This document shows positions 42,482 to 51,314 of a stretch of DNA of 64,000 nt, piece after piece (the first letter of the stretch is position 1; each line of letters opens with the position of its first letter). The notes under the pieces are model-generated. The model did no database searches. It saw only the letters and a program-made list of their open reading frames with translations, and had not been told where the DNA came from. Location of the stretch: assembly GCF_934277605.1 (NCBI RefSeq), contig NZ_CAKQVD010000001.1, forward strand, positions 22,212 through 86,211, read 5' to 3'. The translations under genes and the position numbers were made by a program. Source of the stretch: an uncultured Anaerotignum sp. (GTDB taxonomy: Bacteria; Bacillota; Clostridia; Lachnospirales; Anaerotignaceae).

Positions 42482-43270
42482 TTAAAATGCCGAAGCCTTC
42501 ACAGCAAACCCCTTCCAAGAGGTCTTTAGCACCTCCCTTAATTCCTCCGTTGTCAGCCTGTCCATTTCCGCCGAAACCATGTAATCCGTCCAGCCAATCG
42601 TTGCATCCATGGCCGTCAGGTCGGAAAATGCTTTTTCTGCCGCCTTGTTATAAGCCGCCTCGTCTATTTCCGCTCCATCCGCATCCGTATAAACCGTAAC
42701 CTCCACGCCGTTTTCCTCATAAATCGTGTGCTTTTGTCCCAGCAGGCTTGTGGAAACCGCTCCATCCCGCAAGGAGAATGCAACCCAATCCTGCACATAT
42801 TCTGCACCGCCAATGCGTAAATCATCACGGAAAATATAATAATAGCGGTTTTGTGCCTCATCAAAATATGCCCCATCGGGATTTGCAATCACATCCGGCT
42901 GAGACTCCTCCTCCGCCACAGCGTATGCACAGGCAATCAGGTCTGTCCCCTCTGCGTTTACCTCCCAAAGCTTTGTGTAGGTATAAAAGCCGGTTCCTTG
43001 GCAAATGGATTGTATCAGCTCCAGCCGTCCGTTTTGGTCAAGGTCTGTCACAGCATAAAAATACGGCTCCGTTACCTGCTCCTCGTCCCCCTTCCATAGC
43101 TCCGCCTTCTCGGCAATCAATGCAATCTGTTTCTCATAATCAATCCCTTTTTCAGCCTTCGTTGCTTCTTTGGGCGAAGGCGTCGCATCCGTTCCGCAGC
43201 CGCTCAAGGCAAACCCCAGCAAAAGCAACCCTCCGCAAATCCGTATTGCACTTCCTGCTTTCATTTTCAT
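42482..43270 (-). CDS. Putative lipoprotein with a Ca-loop-like motif
   Basis: This protein of about 262 residues has a lipoprotein signal peptide (ICGGLLLLGFALSGCG, lipobox LSGC). The mature chain contains DLDQNGRLELI, which resembles an EF-hand-like calcium loop (DxDxNGxxE) common in clostridial secreted proteins. It ends with a helical segment LTTEELREVLKTSWKGFAVK. I recognise no named family. GGAGG precedes the ATG at 43270. It is the first gene of the lipoprotein pair. Its sequence is not clearly related to the other. Confidence 0.72.
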   Translation of the reverse strand: MKMKAGSAIRICGGLLLLGFALSGCGTDATPSPKEATKAEKGIDYEKQIALIAEKAELWKGDEEQVTEPYFYAVTDLDQNGRLELIQSICQGTGFYTYTKLWEVNAEGTDLIACAYAVAEEESQPDVIANPDGAYFDEAQNRYYYIFRDDLRIGGAEYVQDWVAFSLRDGAVSTSLLGQKHTIYEENGVEVTVYTDADGAEIDEAAYNKAAEKAFSDLTAMDATIGWTDYMVSAEMDRLTTEELREVLKTSWKGFAVKASAF

Positions 43271-43318
43271 AAGCACCTCCATACGTCCCAAATTTCCTTT
43301 TTTTCCCTTCTTTCCTTC

Positions 43319-43347
43319 ATTTTAGCAAAGAATCCCCCTTCTATCAA
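43319..43347 (-). promoter_or_regulatory. Promoter of the two lipoprotein genes
   Basis: On the minus strand TTGATA (43342-43347), a 17-nt spacer and TAAAAT (43319-43324). Confidence 0.7.
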
Positions 43348-43412
43348 TCAAAGCCTCACATTTTTTCCCGCTCTCTCGCAAAAAAGCCTGCCAAGTCAAC
43401 GCCCTTTGCAAT

Positions 43413-43452
43413 AAAAAAAGCACTATCCCAAGGGTATCCCTGAGATAATGCT
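43413..43452 (-). terminator. Rho-independent terminator after trpS
   Basis: On the minus strand AGCATTATCTCAGGG pairs with CCCTTGGGATAGTGCT apart from one mismatch (43419-43452), and seven T follow. Confidence 0.85.
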
Positions 43453-43465
43453 CTCTTTTCATTTT

Positions 43466-44467
43466 TTATCTGATTCTGGGCAGGAAGCCAACCTTCTTCT
43501 GCACCTTGGTCAGTGTTCTGTCTGCCAAGCGGCTCGCCTTTTCCGCACCCTCCTTAATAATGGCATCCAAATAATCCTTGTTTGCCTCCAATTCCTTCAC
43601 ACGCTTCTGCACAGGCTCCAGCTCCGCAACAACCGCCTCGCCAACAGCCGTTTTAAATGTGCCATAGCCCACGCCGGCAAATTCCTTTTCTGCCTCCGCA
43701 ATGCTCTTGCCTGTCACTGCGCAATAGATATTCAGCAAATTGGAAATGCCGGGCTTATCCTCTGCATAACGCACCTCTGTGTCGGAATCCGTCATGGCAC
43801 GCTTCATTTTGTTCATAATCACCTTCGGGTCATCCATCAGGGTGATGATGTTGTTCTGGTTGTCGTCAGATTTGGACATCTTCTTGGTAGGCTCCTGCAG
43901 CGCCATCACTCTTGCGCCCACCTTCCCGATATAAGCCTCCGGAATTTTAAACACATCGCCGTAAACGCCATTGAACCGCTGCGCCAAATCTCTTGTGATT
44001 TCCAAATGCTGTCTCTGGTCCTCGCCCACAGGCACCAAATCCGTCTGATACAGCAAAATATCCGCCGCCATCAGTGTCGGGTAGGTAAACAGCCCCGCAT
44101 TGATGTTGTCAGCGTGCTTTGCGCATTTGTCCTTGAACTGTGTCATTCTGTTCAGCTCGCCCATATAGGTAAAGCAGTTCAAAATCCAGCCAAGCTCTGC
44201 GTGCTGCGGCACATGGGATTGATAATACATAATGTTCTTTTCAGGCTCCAGGCCAACCGCCAAATATTGCACCAGCAAATCTCTTGCCTGCTTGCGCAGC
44301 TTCACGGGATCCTGTCTCACCGTAATGGCGTGCATATCCACAATGCAATACAGGCAGTCATATTCATCCTGCAGCTTTGTCCAGTTTTTCAAGGCACCCA
44401 AATAGTTGCCCAGTGTAATCACGCCGGAGGGCTGCATTCCGCTGAAAATACGTTTCTTCTGTTCCAT
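43466..44467 (-). CDS. trpS: Tryptophanyl-tRNA synthetase
   Basis: This class Ic synthetase of 333 residues has the HIGH-like motif in SGMQPSGVITLGNYLGAL and the KMSKS motif as KKMSKSDDNQ near residue 200. The intervening YCIVDMHAITV and GVYGDVFKIPEAYIG segments are typical of the longer bacterial TrpRS. No T-box is found in front. It lies 23 bp after the PspC gene and ends a four-gene run from DUF402. Confidence 0.97.
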   Translation of the reverse strand: MEQKKRIFSGMQPSGVITLGNYLGALKNWTKLQDEYDCLYCIVDMHAITVRQDPVKLRKQARDLLVQYLAVGLEPEKNIMYYQSHVPQHAELGWILNCFTYMGELNRMTQFKDKCAKHADNINAGLFTYPTLMAADILLYQTDLVPVGEDQRQHLEITRDLAQRFNGVYGDVFKIPEAYIGKVGARVMALQEPTKKMSKSDDNQNNIITLMDDPKVIMNKMKRAMTDSDTEVRYAEDKPGISNLLNIYCAVTGKSIAEAEKEFAGVGYGTFKTAVGEAVVAELEPVQKRVKELEANKDYLDAIIKEGAEKASRLADRTLTKVQKKVGFLPRIR

Positions 44468-44490
44468 TTTCTAACACTCCTTGCTTCGTT

Positions 44491-44712
44491 TTATTTCTTT
44501 TCTTCAAAATCGGCATCAATGGTGTCCGGCTCTTCGGGAATCACAAATATGCAGGCGATATAAGCCACCACGCCGATAAACAGGTTCAGCAGTGTCCCCA
44601 ATACCCAAAGCAGACGTACAATCGTCGCATCTATCGCAAAATATTCCGCAAAGCCGCCGCATACGCCGGAAATCTTTTTATCTGTTTTGGAACGATATAT
44701 TTTTTTCTCCAT
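44491..44712 (-). CDS. PspC domain small membrane protein
   Basis: This protein of about 73 residues is a single PspC domain. It has the cytoplasmic part KKIYRSKTDKKISGVCGGFA followed by EYFAIDATIVRLLWVLGTLL and one or two membrane segments, and ends acidic. PspC proteins act in envelope stress responses, but single-domain clostridial versions have no settled role. The ATG at 44712 is preceded by GGAGG. radC ends 1 bp upstream. Confidence 0.9.
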   Translation of the reverse strand: MEKKIYRSKTDKKISGVCGGFAEYFAIDATIVRLLWVLGTLLNLFIGVVAYIACIFVIPEEPDTIDADFEEKK

Positions 44713-44713
44713 A

Positions 44714-45421
44714 TTAAAATTCCTCCTCACTCTTATCCTGGTTCAGCAAATCATTTTGAAAGAAGCTGAAATGCACACCGTTTTCCCCAATGATGATGTG
44801 GTCAAGCACCCGCACTCCCAAGGAATCTAAAAGCCTTTTAAACGCCATTGTCAATCGAATGTCCGCATGGGACGGTGTCACTCTCCCGTTGGGATGGTTG
44901 TGGCAAAAAACCACACCCGTGCTTTTGTGCCGCAAGGCAACCTCTGCCACCTGCCGATTCGGGATATACACATTCTCCACAGTCCCCTCCGCCAGCTTCG
45001 CCACATGAATCACTCTCCTGCGGCTGTCCATGCAAATCATGTAAAATCTCTCTGTGCTGTAATGGCTGAGCAGCTGCCTGCAATATTCCACGCACCGTGC
45101 AATCGAGGTCAGCTCCGGCTTTGTGTCAAGCTTTTCTCTTTCATATCTGCGGATGATTTCCCGTAGCTGCGTCAAAAAAATGGCGGTTTTCAGCCCAATG
45201 CCATCCACCTTCGCAATTTCATAGGCATCCGCCTCCAATAAATTGGAAAACGAGCCAAATTCCTGCAGCAAGCGGTGTGCAATAAAATTGGTGTCCCCTC
45301 TGGGAATGCAGCCGTATAAAAGCATTTCCAAAAGCTCATGGTCGGCAAAGCTGTCTGCGCCCTCCTGCAAATAACGGGAACGCATCCGCTCTCTGTGTCC
45401 GCCGTGTATGTTTTCGCCCAT
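44714..45421 (-). CDS. radC: RadC family JAB-domain protein
   Basis: The protein of about 235 residues has an N-terminal helix-hairpin-helix part (ADAYEIAKVDGIGLKTA) and the C-terminal MPN/JAB+ metal site VFCHNHPNGRVTPSHADIRL. RadC was named for radiation sensitivity, but a direct repair role is doubtful and the biochemical function is unknown. The start may be ATG 45421, with GGAGAAGG upstream. An in-frame GTG at 45427 overlapping the DUF402 stop is the alternative. Confidence 0.93.
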   Translation of the reverse strand: MGENIHGGHRERMRSRYLQEGADSFADHELLEMLLYGCIPRGDTNFIAHRLLQEFGSFSNLLEADAYEIAKVDGIGLKTAIFLTQLREIIRRYEREKLDTKPELTSIARCVEYCRQLLSHYSTERFYMICMDSRRRVIHVAKLAEGTVENVYIPNRQVAEVALRHKSTGVVFCHNHPNGRVTPSHADIRLTMAFKRLLDSLGVRVLDHIIIGENGVHFSFFQNDLLNQDKSEEEF

Positions 45422-45423
45422 TT

Positions 45424-45894
45424 TCACACCTTCTCCTCCATAAAGTGAATCAGCTTCGGCAAACCGCCGCTGTAAATCACTTTCAGAAGGGCATCCAATG
45501 TGCGTAAAGCCTGCTTGATTTCCCGAATCGTAATCACGCCCGCCTCCAACGCATCGGAAAGCTCATCCAAATCGACCACCTCAACCGCACCGTCGGGATA
45601 AACAATCACATCAGCCAGCAGGTCTGTAAAAAGATACGCATTTTCCTCCTCTAAATATGACGTCTCTATAATATCACAATAATAATAAACAAGCTCTTTC
45701 TTTTTGTTTAAGAATTTACTAATTTTCCAACCCTGATCCATATAATAGCAGGAAATGCCATGGCTGAATTTTGCCTTCGGGTGCAGCGCATCCCATTCGG
45801 TAATCAGAATGCCCCCCTCGTGATATATAATTCGGTCATTTTTCAAGTCTACAATTTCATCGGGTATAAATCTTTTTCTATAAAGCTTCAGCAT
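45424..45894 (-). CDS. DUF402 domain protein
   Basis: This 156-residue protein has the DUF402 pattern: YMDQGWKISKFLNKKKELV, then YYYCDIIE, then YLFTDLLADVIVYPDGAVEV and DLDELSDALEAGVIT. DUF402 proteins include nucleoside di/triphosphatases (Ntdp) and RNA-associated proteins, so a phosphohydrolase is plausible. It is the first gene of the DUF402-radC-pspC-trpS run and has its own promoter at 45943-45971. Confidence 0.85.
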   Translation of the reverse strand: MLKLYRKRFIPDEIVDLKNDRIIYHEGGILITEWDALHPKAKFSHGISCYYMDQGWKISKFLNKKKELVYYYCDIIETSYLEEENAYLFTDLLADVIVYPDGAVEVVDLDELSDALEAGVITIREIKQALRTLDALLKVIYSGGLPKLIHFMEEKV

Positions 45895-45942
45895 ATCCTC
45901 ACTCTTTTCCTACCTTCCCCAAACCAATGCTTACTGCTTCTT

Positions 45943-45971
45943 ATTATAAAGAATTATGCAGGAAATTACAA
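45943..45971 (-). promoter_or_regulatory. Promoter of the DUF402-radC-pspC-trpS run
   Basis: On the minus strand TTGTAA (45966-45971), a 17-nt spacer and a perfect TATAAT (45943-45948). Confidence 0.75.
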
Positions 45972-46006
45972 CACCAACCACCAAAGAAGCATAACCAAAT
46001 CGCAAT

Positions 46007-46037
46007 AAAAAAAAGCCCCTGCCATAAAGGCAGGAGC
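46007..46037 (-). terminator. Rho-independent terminator after pct
   Basis: On the minus strand GCTCCTGCC and GGCAGGGGC form a stem (46015-46037, loop TTTAT, one G-U pair) followed by eight T. It ends the acrylate-pathway operon. Confidence 0.92.
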
Positions 46038-46080
46038 CGATTTTTTTAATCAAAATGAAGTTGTCCAATCCTCGAATGGA

Positions 46081-47664
46081 TTATTTGCCTTCCTTCATTT
46101 CCTTCAGGCCCATCAGACCGTCTGCAAACAGTTTTGCATCCATCAAAGCGATGCTGCCGTCTGCTGCTCTGTCAATGATAGGTTCAAATTCCATCTGATC
46201 CAGAATCTGAGTCTGCAGATCAATGCCGGGAGCGATTTCTGTCAGATGCAGACCGTCTTCCTTCAGAACGAATACACATCTTTCTGTGATATACATTACC
46301 TGCTGACCATTCTTGTTAGCGATGTCGCCGTTGAATGTAACCTGTTCAACAGATTTAACGAATTTCTTGTTCTTACCTTCCTGAGCGATAACAACCTTGC
46401 CGTCCTCAACCTTAACCTTCAGACCGCCTGCTGTAAATGTACCGCAGAAGAATACCTTCTTTGTGCACTGTGTGATGTTGATGAAACCACCACAGCCTGC
46501 AATTCTGGGGCCAAATCTGGAAACGTTGATGGAACCGTGAGGATCACATTCAGCCAGACCCAGATAGCACAGGTCCAGACCGCCGCCATCATAGAAGTCG
46601 AACTGGTAGCCCTGATCCAACAGAGCGTCTGCGTTGTAAGCAGAACCGAATCTGATGCCGCCTGCGGGTACACCACCAACAGCACCGCCTTCTACTGTCA
46701 GAGTCATGAAGTCGCCGATACCTTCTTCGTTTGCAACAGATGCAACATATTCGGGAGCACCTACGCCCAGGTTAACTGCAACGTCTTTTTCCAGCTCTAC
46801 TGCACCACGACGACCGATGATCTTCTTAGCGCTCAGAGGCAGGGGTTCGGGAGCAACGTCAGGGTTTCTCATTTCACCGGACAGAGCGGGATCGTATTCA
46901 CAATCCAGTGTCTGCTGGTGGTCTTTGGAATCAGCAACTACAACGTAGTCAACATAGATGCCGGGAACCTTAACCAGACGAGGATCCAGTGTGCCTGCTT
47001 TAACAACCTTTTCAACCTGAACGATAACGATACCTCCGCTGTTTTTAACAGCCTGGCATACGGATGTACCTTCCAGAGGAGAAACTTCCTTTTCAAAGGA
47101 AATGTTACCGGATTCATCAGCATATGTACCTCTGATCATAGCAACATGGATGGGGAAAGAGGGGTAGAACAGATAGTCCTGACCTTTGATGTTTACCAAT
47201 TCGATGATATCTTCCTTGGTTACATCGTTTACCTTACCACCGCCATTTCTGGGGTCGATAAATGTACCCAGACCTACCTTTGTGAAGCAGCCGGGTCTAT
47301 GTGCAGCGATATCTCTGAACAGGTGGCACAGTGCACCCTGAGATACGTTGTAAGCTTCCATCTTGTTTTCCAGAGCCATTTTCTGCAGAGCGGGTACTGT
47401 TGCCCAGTGACCTGCAATGTATCTTTTCAGCAGACCTTCGTGTGCAAAGTGTTCTGCACCACGGCCGTCTTTGTTACCCTGAGAACCGCAGTAAACATAA
47501 GTAATATCTCTGGGTTCGCCTGTTGCCAGGAATCTTTCTTCTACTGCTCTATCCAGAGCTTCGGGGATAGCGGATGCTACGAAACCACTTGTTGTAACGG
47601 TATCGCCGTTTTTAATCAATGCAGCAGCTTCAGCAGCAGTAATAATTTTTACCTGTCTAGCCAT
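46081..47664 (-). CDS. pct: Propionate CoA-transferase
   Basis: This 527-residue class I CoA-transferase has fused alpha and beta halves. It exchanges CoA between propionyl- or acetyl-CoA and lactate, acrylate or related short acids. The catalytic glutamate lies in NLGVGAPEYVASVANEEG in the second half. The N-terminus VKIITAAEAAALIKNGDTVT and SQGNKDGRG block fit Pct of Anaerotignum propionicum. Being next to lcdB and lcdA supports the acrylate-pathway role: Pct makes lactoyl-CoA while releasing propionate. It is the last gene of the operon, 117 bp after lcdB. Confidence 0.92.
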   Translation of the reverse strand: MARQVKIITAAEAAALIKNGDTVTTSGFVASAIPEALDRAVEERFLATGEPRDITYVYCGSQGNKDGRGAEHFAHEGLLKRYIAGHWATVPALQKMALENKMEAYNVSQGALCHLFRDIAAHRPGCFTKVGLGTFIDPRNGGGKVNDVTKEDIIELVNIKGQDYLFYPSFPIHVAMIRGTYADESGNISFEKEVSPLEGTSVCQAVKNSGGIVIVQVEKVVKAGTLDPRLVKVPGIYVDYVVVADSKDHQQTLDCEYDPALSGEMRNPDVAPEPLPLSAKKIIGRRGAVELEKDVAVNLGVGAPEYVASVANEEGIGDFMTLTVEGGAVGGVPAGGIRFGSAYNADALLDQGYQFDFYDGGGLDLCYLGLAECDPHGSINVSRFGPRIAGCGGFINITQCTKKVFFCGTFTAGGLKVKVEDGKVVIAQEGKNKKFVKSVEQVTFNGDIANKNGQQVMYITERCVFVLKEDGLHLTEIAPGIDLQTQILDQMEFEPIIDRAADGSIALMDAKLFADGLMGLKEMKEGK

Positions 47665-47718
47665 TCTGTTAGACCTCCTATAAAAATTTTTTTGTAATCA
47701 CTATATTATATCAACAAG

Positions 47719-47744
47719 AGCAGGGGTAGTCTCCTACCCCTGCT
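47719..47744 (-). terminator. Perfect hairpin between lcdB and pct
   Basis: An 11-bp perfect GC-rich stem (47719-47729 with 47734-47744) with a 4-nt loop lies between the two genes. The following tract CTTGTTG is poor in T. It is more likely a partial terminator or a 3'-end stabiliser of the lcdCAB mRNA than a full stop. Confidence 0.65.
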
Positions 47745-47781
47745 TATTTACATTTCCGTCAAAGTAAATGCGGTAGGAAAA

Positions 47782-48912
47782 TTACAGCATTTCTACGAAG
47801 GACTGCAGTCTTGTCTTAACCTGTTCGAAGGATGTCAGTTCCTGATCCACTTCAAACATCAGGTTCTTGATACCCTTTTCTTCGAATTCTCTGTACATTA
47901 CAGGGTAATCCCATTCTTCAGGGTCACAGAATTTCATCATAGCGATGATAACTGCGTCTGCGCCGGTAGCAGCCACTTTGTTCATCAGCATTTTGCCACG
48001 GCCTTTCTTTGTATCTGTTGCAACGGAGCAACCATACATCTGCTGCCATGCTTTTGCCATTCTGTAAAGAGGGCCTTCTTCGCCGTCCAGAACGTCAACA
48101 CGAATCTGTCTGGATTCCTGAGCCAGATCGTCATCAACGATAGCCAGTTTGAATTCGTCGAAGATTTCCAGAACCTGGTTGGGTTCCAGCATGATACCTG
48201 TAACAACAACCTTCTTACCATCCCAAGGCTGTACGGGCATTGCTTTGATTTCTTCAATCAGTTCTTTAACCAGAGCTGTGTGTTTTTCTTTCAGCATGAA
48301 CTGTCTTGCTTTGAATACAGCATGACGGTCAACAGCGCTGATAACCTGAGGGTAGTCAGCAGCTACTTTAACGAATTCACGCATAACTGCTCTGTTTTCG
48401 TTGTAGATAGCGATGGAGTTTTCCAGAGCTGCGTTTGTGATTTTAACGCCCAGGTAAGCTTCCAGCTGTTTTCTAACCAGTTCATATTCTGTTACCAGGA
48501 ACTGATTTGCTGCTTCCAGACCTCTGTTCTGAGGGTGTGTGAATACGATTACCTTGTCAGCGTTAGCGCCTTTCCATTTCTGGGACAGGCATTTCAGTGT
48601 GTCACAAGGTACAGAGAACAGAACTGCTGCCAGGTCGTCATAAGCGCCTTCGCACTGCAGCTCCATAACCTGCTGCATGATAGAGCATGCGAATGCGGGC
48701 AGGTATGTACGTGCTTTAGAAATCTGTTTGCCCTGTGCGCCCCAGATACCCATAGGCAGGTAACCTGTTGCGTGTACCATTTCTTCGGGAGCGTAGATAG
48801 GCATTATACCTACAGCGCCTTTACCTGTTTCAGCTTTATAATCATCCATTGCTTTCTTGGGATTAGCTGCAACTTCTTTCAGTTGGGATAAGATAGCTTC
48901 TACTTTACTCAT
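47782..48912 (-). CDS. lcdB: Lactoyl-CoA (2-hydroxyacyl-CoA) dehydratase beta subunit
   Basis: This 376-residue protein is from the HgdB/FldC/LcdB family, whose alpha-beta dimers hold [4Fe-4S] clusters and dehydrate 2-hydroxyacyl-CoA by a ketyl-radical route. The N-terminus GIMPIYAPEEMVHATGYLPM and the cysteine-bearing AFACSIMQQVMELQ and FSVPCDTLKCLSQKWKG blocks are typical. The C-terminus carries MKFCDPEEWDYPVMYREFEE. Substrate is taken as lactoyl-CoA because pct and the paired subunit are adjacent, but a broader 2-hydroxyacid range is possible. Confidence 0.88.
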   Translation of the reverse strand: MSKVEAILSQLKEVAANPKKAMDDYKAETGKGAVGIMPIYAPEEMVHATGYLPMGIWGAQGKQISKARTYLPAFACSIMQQVMELQCEGAYDDLAAVLFSVPCDTLKCLSQKWKGANADKVIVFTHPQNRGLEAANQFLVTEYELVRKQLEAYLGVKITNAALENSIAIYNENRAVMREFVKVAADYPQVISAVDRHAVFKARQFMLKEKHTALVKELIEEIKAMPVQPWDGKKVVVTGIMLEPNQVLEIFDEFKLAIVDDDLAQESRQIRVDVLDGEEGPLYRMAKAWQQMYGCSVATDTKKGRGKMLMNKVAATGADAVIIAMMKFCDPEEWDYPVMYREFEEKGIKNLMFEVDQELTSFEQVKTRLQSFVEML

Positions 48913-48932
48913 CGTTTTCTCCTCCTCCTATT

Positions 48933-50198
48933 TTACGCTTCTGCCAGGTTAGCTTCCATCATTTCAACCAGAGCCTGTACACGTGTCTCATACTGTGCTT
49001 CGGAGTATACGTTAGGGTCTGTCTGGTCGCCGTCGAAGGAAACGTAAGGTTTGCCGTTTGCTTCTTTGATGATTTCAGCTGTTTCAACGTTCAGGAAGCT
49101 CATCAGCTTACAAGATCTGTTCAGATGGTAGATTGTACCGTCGATTTTGCCTTTTTCCATGATGTTCAGCAGAACTTCAACCTTGTTGGACAGGCATGTG
49201 TTGATGTAGATTCTTGTGTAAGCTTCTGCCATGGAGTGCAGAGATTCGTCGTTTGCATCATAGTGCAGATCCCACAGTGCGGGGTAAGCTGTACCTGTCA
49301 TGATGGAGCCCAGGTTCTTCATTGTCTTGAATGTGTGACCCAGGTGAGGCCATACTGCAATACCTTCCCACTGGAAACGTGTTTTTTCTGCGCCCTTGAA
49401 TGCGTATACGCCAGCCTTCAGGTTCTTTTCCAGTTCGTCAGCGAATGCCTTGAATGTGATTTCAGCATAGTCCAAGGAACGGCAAGCTACGATCAGTGCC
49501 ATGTAGTTGAACAGGTCGAAACCATTCAGAGGAGAGGGTTTGTACTGAGCCATATCAGCGATTCTGTTCCAATGGTATACGGAACGCTGTGTCTGGTCTT
49601 TTACTTCTTTGAATTTCTTCCAGTCAAAAGGTCTGCCGCAGATTACTTCCAACTGAGAAATAGCGTTTCTGAACTGGTCAGCAATGTATGCTTTTGCATA
49701 TTCAGGGATAGGCATTGTGTGGTTGAAAGGTACGTCGATAACGATGCAGGGAATATCCAGCTCTACAGCCAGGTTTTCATACCATTTCAGCAGTGTGTTA
49801 CAAATGTTGTTACATGTGATAACCAAGTCGGGCAGGGGAACATCTGCTGCGGGAGAGTTAGCCAGAACTTCGGGTTTTACGCCTGTAATAGCTGTCTCTT
49901 TCAGACATTCCATGTAACCCATGTTTACTCTACCATAAGAACAGCAGTCGATGTTGTAGCCTTTTCTTGCTGCAACGTCCAGCATGTCGATAGCACCTTT
50001 TCTTGCACCGATACCTGCTGCGTGTGTTTCGGGGTAGATCATAGCGATACCCATTGTTACGCAGAATTCGGAAGGAGCTACGGATGCGGACCAACAAACA
50101 AGGTCGCCTCTTGCTTTAGCTTCTCTTGCGTCCTGGTCAGCTTTGTTCTGATAGTAGCCTAACAATTTCTTTGCTGTCATGCCTTGTGTTAAACTCAT
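48933..50198 (-). CDS. lcdA: Lactoyl-CoA (2-hydroxyacyl-CoA) dehydratase alpha subunit
   Basis: This 421-residue partner of LcdB belongs to the same HGD-D superfamily. Visible signatures are CWSASVAPSEFCVTMGIAMI, NIDCCSYGRVNMGYM, VITCNNICNTLLKWYENLA and, near the end, HLNRSCKLMSFLNVETAEII. The cysteines supply cluster ligands. The order in the operon is activator, alpha, beta, transferase. The 20-bp gap to lcdB is tight. Codons end in T or A for Ala, Val and Pro far more than in neighbouring genes, which suggests high expression. Confidence 0.88.
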   Translation of the reverse strand: MSLTQGMTAKKLLGYYQNKADQDAREAKARGDLVCWSASVAPSEFCVTMGIAMIYPETHAAGIGARKGAIDMLDVAARKGYNIDCCSYGRVNMGYMECLKETAITGVKPEVLANSPAADVPLPDLVITCNNICNTLLKWYENLAVELDIPCIVIDVPFNHTMPIPEYAKAYIADQFRNAISQLEVICGRPFDWKKFKEVKDQTQRSVYHWNRIADMAQYKPSPLNGFDLFNYMALIVACRSLDYAEITFKAFADELEKNLKAGVYAFKGAEKTRFQWEGIAVWPHLGHTFKTMKNLGSIMTGTAYPALWDLHYDANDESLHSMAEAYTRIYINTCLSNKVEVLLNIMEKGKIDGTIYHLNRSCKLMSFLNVETAEIIKEANGKPYVSFDGDQTDPNVYSEAQYETRVQALVEMMEANLAEA

Positions 50199-50216
50199 TC
50201 TAATCCCTCTTTCTTA

Positions 50217-50996
50217 TTATTTTTTTGTTGCCGCCTCATATGCGAACAATGCCGCACCGAGAGCGCCTGTTGTTTGTGGATTGGGTGCCACAATTACATC
50301 TGTTTTTAATACGCTAGCAACCGCTCTGACTACGCCTGCATTCTTTGCTACACCGCCCGTAAAGACAATGTCTTTTTCCAAGCCGGCTCTGTATGCAAGG
50401 CCGCACGCTCTGCTAGCAACGGACATGTGAACCCCTCTGGCAATGCTCTTTCTGTCAGTGCCTTTGGAGAGCTGAGAAATAACCTCGGATTCAGCGAATA
50501 CAGTGCAAGTACTGCTGATTGGTGCGGTATCCTCTGCCTGTTCGTCCAGTGTTGCCATTTCATCCAGTGTTGTTTCCAATACTCTGGCCATAACCTCGAT
50601 GAAACGACCTGTACCTGCTGCGCATTTATCATTCATAAAAAACTGCTTAATACCACCCTTGTTATCCAGTCGGATTGCTTTCGCATCCTGACCGCCGATA
50701 TCAATGATGGTACGTGCAGTGGGTACCAAATGGTAAATACCTTTTGCATGGCAGCTGATTTCGGACATCTGCTTATCCGCATCCTCCAAGGAAAATCTGC
50801 CATAGCCTGTCGCAATGATGAAGTCGATTTCTTCTTCCTTCACACCGCTCTTTTCAAAGGCCATTTCCATAGCCTTCTTGGGACCTGTAGAGCCTGTACC
50901 AACCTGCACAACCTCTGCAGCAACAACATCCTTCCCGTCCTTCAAAATAACAGCCTTTGAAGATGCGGAACCGATGTCAACACCCATTGTATACAT
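50217..50996 (-). CDS. lcdC: 2-hydroxyacyl-CoA dehydratase activator ATPase
   Basis: This 259-residue protein of the BadF/HgdC ASKHA ATPase family is a homodimer with one bridging [4Fe-4S] cluster. It fires an electron into the dehydratase at the cost of ATP. It has the phosphate loop MGVDIGSASSKAVIL, the IDIGGQDAKAI motif and the two cluster cysteines in MNDKCAAGTGRFIEV and SRACGLAYRAG. It is the first gene of the operon, 204 nt behind the mapped-looking promoter at 51210-51238, with an AGGAGG site. Confidence 0.93.
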   Translation of the reverse strand: MYTMGVDIGSASSKAVILKDGKDVVAAEVVQVGTGSTGPKKAMEMAFEKSGVKEEEIDFIIATGYGRFSLEDADKQMSEISCHAKGIYHLVPTARTIIDIGGQDAKAIRLDNKGGIKQFFMNDKCAAGTGRFIEVMARVLETTLDEMATLDEQAEDTAPISSTCTVFAESEVISQLSKGTDRKSIARGVHMSVASRACGLAYRAGLEKDIVFTGGVAKNAGVVRAVASVLKTDVIVAPNPQTTGALGAALFAYEAATKK

Positions 50997-51209
50997 CTTG
51001 TTTTACCTCCTCTGTTTCTATATTTAACCATGCGATAAAACAATCATGAAGCGTTTGGTGCCGCCTGCCGTCCCCGTTTTCCTAATGACAGACTGCACGT
51101 CGGATGACATTAGAAAAAACCTATATCCTTTCTATTCTGAAATATCGTGAATATAAGTTTTTTATCATTCCAAATACCCTCGGCGAAACCGCCTCTTGTA
51201 TTTGCTTCG

Positions 51210-51238
51210 ATTATAACATCAAAGCTTTCACATTTCAA
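51210..51238 (-). promoter_or_regulatory. Promoter of the lcdCAB-pct operon
   Basis: On the minus strand TTGAAA (51233-51238), a 17-nt spacer and a perfect TATAAT (51210-51215). The leader is about 200 nt long. It holds a GGCGG/CCGCC-like hairpin near its 5' end and a CTAATGTCA/TGTCATTAG dyad around 51084-51115. Confidence 0.82.
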
Positions 51239-51314
51239 TAGAAATTGTTAAAAAATTGTTTTTATTTTAGAAAATCCTTCAAAAAAAGACGAAAACCTCA
51301 TAATTTCCGTTTTT

